From the NCBI GenBank assembly GCA_022818135.1, contig JAFMSR010000017.1, positions 12,166,561-12,230,560 of the forward strand: a DNA stretch of 64,000 nt, given 5' to 3'. The position numbers were made by a program, and so were the translations under genes. This DNA comes from Saxidomus purpurata (taxonomy: Eukaryota; Mollusca; Bivalvia; Venerida; Veneridae). Every line of letters begins with the position of its first letter. Positions within the stretch are counted from its first letter, which is position 1. Shown one piece after another: positions 58,490-64,000 of the stretch. A model generated the notes under the pieces. The model was not told the DNA's origin. It did not search any database and saw nothing but the letters and a program-made list of their open reading frames with translations.

Positions 58490-59040
58490 AATGGATATAA
58501 CAAACTTCGGATATAATAAACAAATTGAAATGGTCCCAAGAAGTTCGTTATAAGCGAAGTTTGATGTAGTTGTCTCTCTTTGTAATAAGTTAACTTGATG
58601 TTTTCAGAACATGTAGCTTTATCAAATTAAGTTCTTTGTTGTCCCTAATCACAAAACAGTGGACAAGTTTATCATTTTTTTCTGAATCATACGGTTTTCA
58701 TGAACAAAACTAATTCACTTCGAACTGAATAGATAAACCATTTATGTTTTTTTTCCTAGATATGTTCATGAATAACGTAACAAAAACACCGCCTTTGCAC
58801 AGGACATGTTTCAATCTAATCCTTTTAAAACTGCTGAAATAGTGAATGCTTCTAACTCACATGTACTCCCAATACCACTGAAAAAGAAATCGTCTAAGTC
58901 CAAAGTTAAATTCATCTGCAAAGACTTAAGAGTGGCGCATGACATAAGTGTCATACACACCAACACGTCGTTGTAAAGGCATATTCCAAGTTTCATTCCA
59001 ATAAAAACATTGGAAGTAGTTCATCCCTCAAACTCAAGAT
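58490..59040. repeat. dispersed repeat fragments
   Basis: GGATATAACAAACTTCGGATATAA near 58,494 and GTTCGTTATAAGCGAAG nearby resemble a common short repeat. At 58,811-59,020, words such as ACTTAAGAGTGGCGCATGAC, CAACACGTCGTTGTAAAGGC and CCAAGTTTCATTCCAATAAA look like a dispersed element. The 61-codon minus-strand frame is not supported as a gene. Confidence 0.4.
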
Positions 59041-59384
59041 AATGTAAAGTGGTTGTGCGTTTCAAAGAAATTAACACGATAAAATGCTATTTTCTTGCTG
59101 ACTAATGGACCAAATCATATCATTTAGGCAAGAATATACCGTTCCTGACTTGAGTTATACCCGATCAACGCGATCCCTGTTCGATGTGTTGTCCAGATCA
59201 ACTCGATCACTTCCCGATCGTTAATCTAGTGTTAATCGACCATACTCAAACGCACCACTCAACAGAACATCACTAATTTGGCGATAAAAAACCCCCCTAA
59301 AAAAAAAAAACAAAAATTTTTTTTTTTTTTTCAACAAAAAAAAAAATAATAAATATAACAAACAGTTTGATTGGCTGACTAACT

Positions 59385-60095
59385 CGTTACAACGAGATAG
59401 CTATGTCGTCATAACGAGTTAGCTATGTCGTGGGAACGACTTACTGTGTCGTGAGACAGAGAAAGCAAGTCGTTCCCACGACATAGCTAACTCGTTCCCA
59501 CGAGTTATTAAAGCTGCTCGCCCTCCGATTTTGGCAAAAAAATTAAGTTCTTTAAACTGTATGTAAATAACGTATTTTAGAACATATGATCATATAAAAA
59601 GGCTCCAGTCTAAATTCATGTCAGGTATAGCTCTAAATTTCAAAAAATACGCTACCAAATTCAAAAGCGTTGCAAACGCTTTTGAAATTTCAATATAAAC
59701 ATATAGTGTAGTGGTGCCGTGTAACCGAACTTTTCAATCGATTTCTGCAAATTCCTACCTAGATTTTTGCGTATTTTTTTATTCTAGCCTTTAGTTTTAT
59801 ATTTCTGGATAAGAATGTCAATTTTGGGGAAAAATATTTTTTTTAACGGTAACTGAGAGCGAGCAGCTTTAAGTCGTTCTCTCGACATAGCTAGCATGCA
59901 CTACTCTTTTTTATCGTACTATTCTTTTTTGTAATGCAATACTTCTTTTTCAAAAATTGCACTTCTCTTTCTTTATGTCGTTCCCGCGACTTAGTAACTC
60001 GTTGCCACGACATACAAAGTCGTTCCTTCGAGTTAGTATCTCGTGGGAACGACATAAAAAAAGAGAAGTGTAATTTAAAAAAGAGTAGTGCACGT
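59385..60095. repeat. TCGTTCC/GGAACGA fold-back repeat cluster
   Basis: Repeated ACTCGTTMMMACGAG, AGCTATGTCGT and their complements occur at 59,385-59,508 and 59,874-60,055. The ends at 59,910-59,990 and 60,045-60,095 form an inverted pair (GTGCACTACTCTTTTTT-type arms with CTTCTCTTT and TATGTCGTTCCCGCGA). An unrelated inverted-repeat insert splits the cluster at 59,508-59,873. Confidence 0.7.
59508..59873. mobile_element. ~366-bp inverted-repeat element nested in the fold-back cluster
   Basis: Its ends are TTAAAGCTGCTCGC and the complementary GCGAGCAGCTTTAA. A related end occurs at about 14,634 (TTTTAAAGCTGCTCGC), and an internal piece recurs at 40,095-40,245. Likely a MITE. The bases duplicated at insertion are unclear (perhaps TTAA). 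Confidence 0.7.
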
Positions 60096-60349
60096 CACCT
60101 CTGCGCCACCATGCAGTAAACTGATGACGCTATTACTGTAACATAGCGTGACGTACATGTAGTAACCGGTGCATGCAGTATTCAAACCTTGTTTGACATC
60201 ACAGGTTAATTTGCTTAGACTGTCTGATTGTGTACGCCAAAATAATATAGAGACAGATGTGCCCTAGAATGAACATCTTGGCACGCTATTACTTGTAAGA
60301 AGTTTAGTCTTCTAAAATCTCTTACTCAACTGCCCTGACTATATAATTG

Positions 60350-60957
60350 ACCAGCGACACGGGAAAATGGGCCTTCGGACAAAATACTTTGAAACTAGCT
60401 TTCTTGCATATTTTGAACAAACAATATTTCAATATCAATACTGGAAAATTTCAGTTACCTACGCCCAGTACATACAAAGCTACAACATTTTGAAAAGTAT
60501 ACCTAAGCCGTCATTGTGCACTCTAAAAATGACGTCACATACCACAATTTGACGTCAAAACTCACTTCAATTTACATCAACAGTAATCTAATCCGGTAAT
60601 CATTTCATAACAGCATCATTTATTTTTGGTTGCAACATTATATACTCTTTCAATATATATCAGATCTGGTGAAATAGTCCATGTCTTCTTTCCACGATAT
60701 GCCTTTTTCATGGGGTATAGCCAAAATAAAAAAAAAGAATCATTTCAAATCGCTGTTGCCATAGCAATAGTCTTGGATGATTTTGAAGCATATAGTATGT
60801 TTCTGTTGAGAAAAATATAGTGGCTATCAGTTTTTATCATTGGTTTTGCATTAAAAGAGGGTGACAAAAATGTAAATTTTATGGGTTTTTTTATCAATTA
60901 TTGTCGAATAATGTAATAAATATCCGAAGGTACATTTTCGCGCGTCGACGGTCATAT
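60350..60957. repeat. inverted copy of the 9,010-9,625 repeat
   Basis: Ordered similarity runs in reverse complement over about 600 bp, ending with GCGTCGACGGTCAT. The identity is high enough to see many unbroken 12-20 bp words. Confidence 0.8.
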
Positions 60958-60959
60958 AT

Positions 60960-61660
60960 CAGCTATACCTGCCTGCTAAAATGTAAAGGCCGGATCTAAT
61001 TTCATCTCTGCAGGGCTGTCAGTTATCTGCTTCACTAGGGCAACTAGACATACTTTATTTGAAATATGAGAACGGTCGACAGACGGGCGCAGTTAACTAA
61101 CTATAAGTCGGTTAGTTTAAACAGGATTTATTTCATGATACATGTAGTACATAAAGTACGATATTTTACACACTTGTAGAGATACACTCAACCGGTTTAG
61201 AAACGCAAAAGTGACAAAATATTTATTTTAACAGTGTTATCGTGTTTCTAATTTATTCAAATTTCATACACAACAAAATGAATATAAAATTGAATTCTTG
61301 TAAATGTTTCAATAATTCAACGCCAAAAATGACTTATATACAAATAAAAACAATAGCGTCATTGAAATAAAAATGTTCAACAGGGATTTTTAAATTGGTT
61401 AAGTGTAAATATACACATAAGTTATTAGATCCGAGTTGTATTAGGATTTTTAAACAATCCCTTCAGAGGCTAATATGAATATTGTGATATTGTTCCTATG
61501 TAAGTCAGTTGTAATGACACATGTAAGAATTATAACATTTATAATCGCTTCACTCGGCATCGCCTTCGGCTGTTAGCACTTAACTTTAAATGCTTATGTA
61601 TACGCTACTGTAACAGTAAAAGTTCCTGGGACCGTTTTAATATGCTACTTCTACCCGGAG
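60960..61660. other. no gene recognised
   Basis: AT-rich spacer. CTTCACTCGGCATCGCCTTCGGC near 61,550 is a small GC-rich island without other features. Confidence 0.4.
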
Positions 61661-62036
61661 TTTTTTATATCCATTTATATTTTCTATATAAAATAAGGAA
61701 GGAAAGAAAACTCGGGCAATTATTTTGTGTTCCTTATATCCGGAATTTCGCTATATCTGGAGTCATTATACGAAGTTTACTGTATAACCTGTACTTACAG
61801 TATAAGAAATAAATGCAATTTCTTGGAGCACATCCCGGCGGCCTGGCAGCCTGACATTGTCACTTGTAAGCGTTATTATTCTATTGCTCCGTTTTATAAA
61901 AACATGTACGGATAATGGAACACATACAATGAGTTAACAATATAGACCGAATGAACTACAATGTTTATAACAGACAGCTTTATTTTCTTCTGATCTAAAA
62001 TGTCAACTTACTTTAAGTGAACACTGTACCCCCCCC

Positions 62037-62037
<1 letters not shown>

Positions 62038-62132
<95 letters not shown>
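62038..62132. repeat. 95-nt uninterrupted poly(C) run
   Basis: An unbroken run of C, preceded by eight more C and a single T (62,029-62,037). On the strand of the adjacent glycosyltransferase gene it is poly(G), located about 130-220 bp beyond the stop codon. The length as given may not be exact, since such runs are hard to sequence. Confidence 0.9.
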
Positions 62133-62259
62133 ACAATCTCTTATTGATATATTGCTAATAGAATAGATTTCAATCTTAAATACTTTGCCGCATAACATAT
62201 AGTCCTTCGATGAAACGAAGAAATAAGTTTGAGTTTCCATTAAAAGACATTGTTTGACC

Positions 62260-63150
62260 TTAAACAGAAGCCTTCGTAGCATTTTTGCGTACTTTTGGAC
62301 TTTCAACTAGCCATAGTGAATGTTTTTTAAAACGCTCTCTCTTCACATCAGGTCCAATTATGAAATTGTTATGGACAACTACAACCTTTGAACGCTGGAC
62401 TTCTGTAAAGTTGTTAAAATATTGGCGTCCAGAAGGAAAAAGAGACGTGTCTAATTCCTTTACTCGGAGTTTAGATGTTCGTATTCTTGAATGCGCTATT
62501 GAATTAAAAGCACGCTGATTTAGGCTCACCCGTCCTTTAAGAGCAATATCCCACTCATTCATTAATGATAAAGTTGCAGCATTGCTTTTTGCAGCAATAA
62601 ATCCAGTGCAGAAGTGGTGAACGTCATCCAGCTGAATCCATATATCATAGTTACCCAGAAAGTGCTCGAATGGATTTTTCAACCAAACAGAGTCCATGTC
62701 GGCGTATAAAATATTTAAACTCTGATTTAAAAAATGGAAAATGTACTCCGGACGTGCCGAAATTAACACTTTAAAATCTTTGCTATCATATTTTGCAGCA
62801 TTGCTAATAGAATTGCGCCAACTTCTTTTGACAAACAAATACCGATAGTCCAAAGCCAGGGCTTCAAGTCTTTTGTAACTTCCCTCGTCTTCTGCGATGG
62901 CGATAATTTTATTGTACAGATGTAGCCTTTGGTAGAACTTATGCCAATTTTGAAAAAAGTCGAAAAACCCTTCATTCACAGTCAATAAAATTGTCCAGTT
63001 ACTGTATTCCATGCTATTTTTCGTGTACATCACATTGCTTTTCCTGTTCTCATAAAAACGATTCACGGTACGAAATAAGCAAAAGGCACCGCCTACAACG
63101 ACTAAAAATAAAACATATTTTTTAAACTTTGAAATACCCATGTTTTCCAA
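62260..63150 (-). CDS. GT77-type nucleotide-diphospho-sugar transferase, copy B
   Basis: A 296-residue single-exon ORF with the same plan as copy A: signal anchor at residues 12-26, DMD at 151-153 in ILYADMDSVWL, CTGFIAAK, and VVVVHNNFIIG. Every recognised catalytic-region motif is identical to copy A. The 13 replacements cluster in the stem, residues 205-227 and the last 20 residues, so both copies look functional and specificity may have drifted slightly. The start codon, length and stop position agree between copies. The acceptor sugar is unknown. The 3' flank carries the poly(C) run. Confidence 0.85.
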   Translation of the reverse strand: MENMGISKFKKYVLFLVVVGGAFCLFRTVNRFYENRKSNVMYTKNSMEYSNWTILLTVNEGFFDFFQNWHKFYQRLHLYNKIIAIAEDEGSYKRLEALALDYRYLFVKRSWRNSISNAAKYDSKDFKVLISARPEYIFHFLNQSLNILYADMDSVWLKNPFEHFLGNYDIWIQLDDVHHFCTGFIAAKSNAATLSLMNEWDIALKGRVSLNQRAFNSIAHSRIRTSKLRVKELDTSLFPSGRQYFNNFTEVQRSKVVVVHNNFIIGPDVKRERFKKHSLWLVESPKVRKNATKASV

Positions 63151-63569
63151 ACGAGAATATAATGACTATCAAAACAACACAAAAGCTTGCTGAAATTGCT
63201 TTATATTTGACGTTGAAGCCTTTTGCGTGATAAGTGCGTGATAGAACTAAGTTTAAACAATTTAATTACATTTCAATGTGTAATTCAGATCCACCGCTTG
63301 CAAAGTGTATGAAACAGCAGACTTCTAGCTGAATTATGCAATGAATACGATGTCATTTTGTAACTGATAACTTTAACAATGCAGTGGTACTTGATAGCGA
63401 TTTACAAAAACAGTACAGGAGTGAATGAATCACAATAGCCTGCAGACGATTTTCTCTCGTTTCTTACATTTTATTTATTTGCTTTCATATCCTCCCTTTT
63501 TAGAAAATGTAAAAGATAAATACTTCTTTTCACATATTATTCACATAGTTTTAACTAGATCTTAATTAC

Positions 63570-64000
63570 ACAATTAGCAGTTGTTGTTAGGATTCATTAC
63601 GCTCGATAAGTCACCGAAAAACGTAACTTTTGCTATATGAGGACTCAATATGTAAACAGCTATTGAAATGTTCATGTTATTTCTTTGCATGCAGAAGCTC
63701 GATAGAAAATACCCCTGACTTAAAGATGAAAAGGTAATAAGGTTGTCAACGAGCAATACATTTATGGATTTTGATGATAGATTGTCCTTTCGATTTTTGC
63801 AAAATGAAATCTCAAAAACAGCTTTTTGTTATTTTCTATTCCTTCTTCCCTTCACGTTAAAATTGCTCATAATATAATATTTCAAGTTTGAAAAAGGTAA
63901 ATGACACATGTAGCGGAAAAGATAGTAAGACATTTGCACCCTGTCACAATGCCTTCCAAATTGCACATCTTTGCATCTCCAAGTGTTGTCGAGGAGGAAG
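63570..64000. other. no gene recognised to the window end
   Basis: AT-rich sequence with no coding exon, RNA gene or repeat that I can support. Confidence 0.4.

Larger units (their letters stand above)
61665..63550. repeat. duplicon B (empty-site copy of the glycosyltransferase duplication)
   Basis: It aligns with 47,200-50,165 but lacks the 945-bp inverted-repeat element: CAATTT occurs once, at about 61,815-61,820. Downstream of the gene it carries a 95-nt poly(C) run not found in duplicon A. Upstream, similarity fades near CTTCTTTTCACAT. Confidence 0.9.

Noticed and set aside
62013..62306. Poly-glycine protein of 97 residues
   Set aside because: It is the translation of the poly(C) run on the opposite strand.

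Overview
The window looks like nuclear DNA of a lophotrochozoan animal, most likely a bivalve mollusc. This is an inference from spliceosomal introns, low gene density, AT-rich intergenic DNA, several families of tRNA-headed SINEs, fold-back elements and short dispersed repeats, an I-like LINE, and a Polinton/adintovirus fragment. No species can be named from the sequence alone.

Region 1 (about 1-18,000) is dominated by one minus-strand gene. Nine exons between 17,842 and 2,935 join in frame into a 376-residue protein that closely resembles the plant-type (class II, PRS3/PRS4-like) ribose-phosphate pyrophosphokinases. The introns hold SINEs, dispersed repeats and a recently retroposed segment with a perfect 13-bp target-site duplication. 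One 5' splice site has been amplified into a ten-unit, 30-bp minisatellite.

Region 2 (18,000-33,000) is transposon-derived: truncated LINE 3' ends, a retroelement with a short tandem-repeat tail, and a nearly full-length minus-strand LINE. The LINE has an ORF1 with zinc knuckles and 57-residue repeats, and an ORF2 with endonuclease, reverse transcriptase and RNase H. Several of its frame breaks fall at homopolymers. Region 3 (33,000-47,000) has no convincing gene apart from one possible orphan exon. It carries two copies of a fold-back repeat, several SINEs, and a 500-bp stretch full of GATATC-like words.

Region 4 (47,000-64,000) contains a duplicated single-exon gene for a type II membrane glycosyltransferase of the GT77/nucleotide-diphospho-sugar transferase type (48,839-49,729 and 62,260-63,150, about 96% identical), plus a third, decayed fragment near 56,900. 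The first duplicon carries a 945-bp terminal-inverted-repeat element that the second lacks, so the pair gives a filled/empty site with an exact 6-bp duplication. Between the glycosyltransferase copies is a rearranged Polinton/adintovirus-like segment (about 50,440-56,210). It holds two inverted, broken copies of the packaging ATPase gene, a broken adenain-like cysteine protease, an intact small ORF with a BIR (inhibitor-of-apoptosis) domain, and two small ORFs of unknown function. In both ATPase copies a putative spliceosomal intron splits the Walker A motif, which is unusual for this class of element. No polymerase, integrase or capsid gene was recognised.
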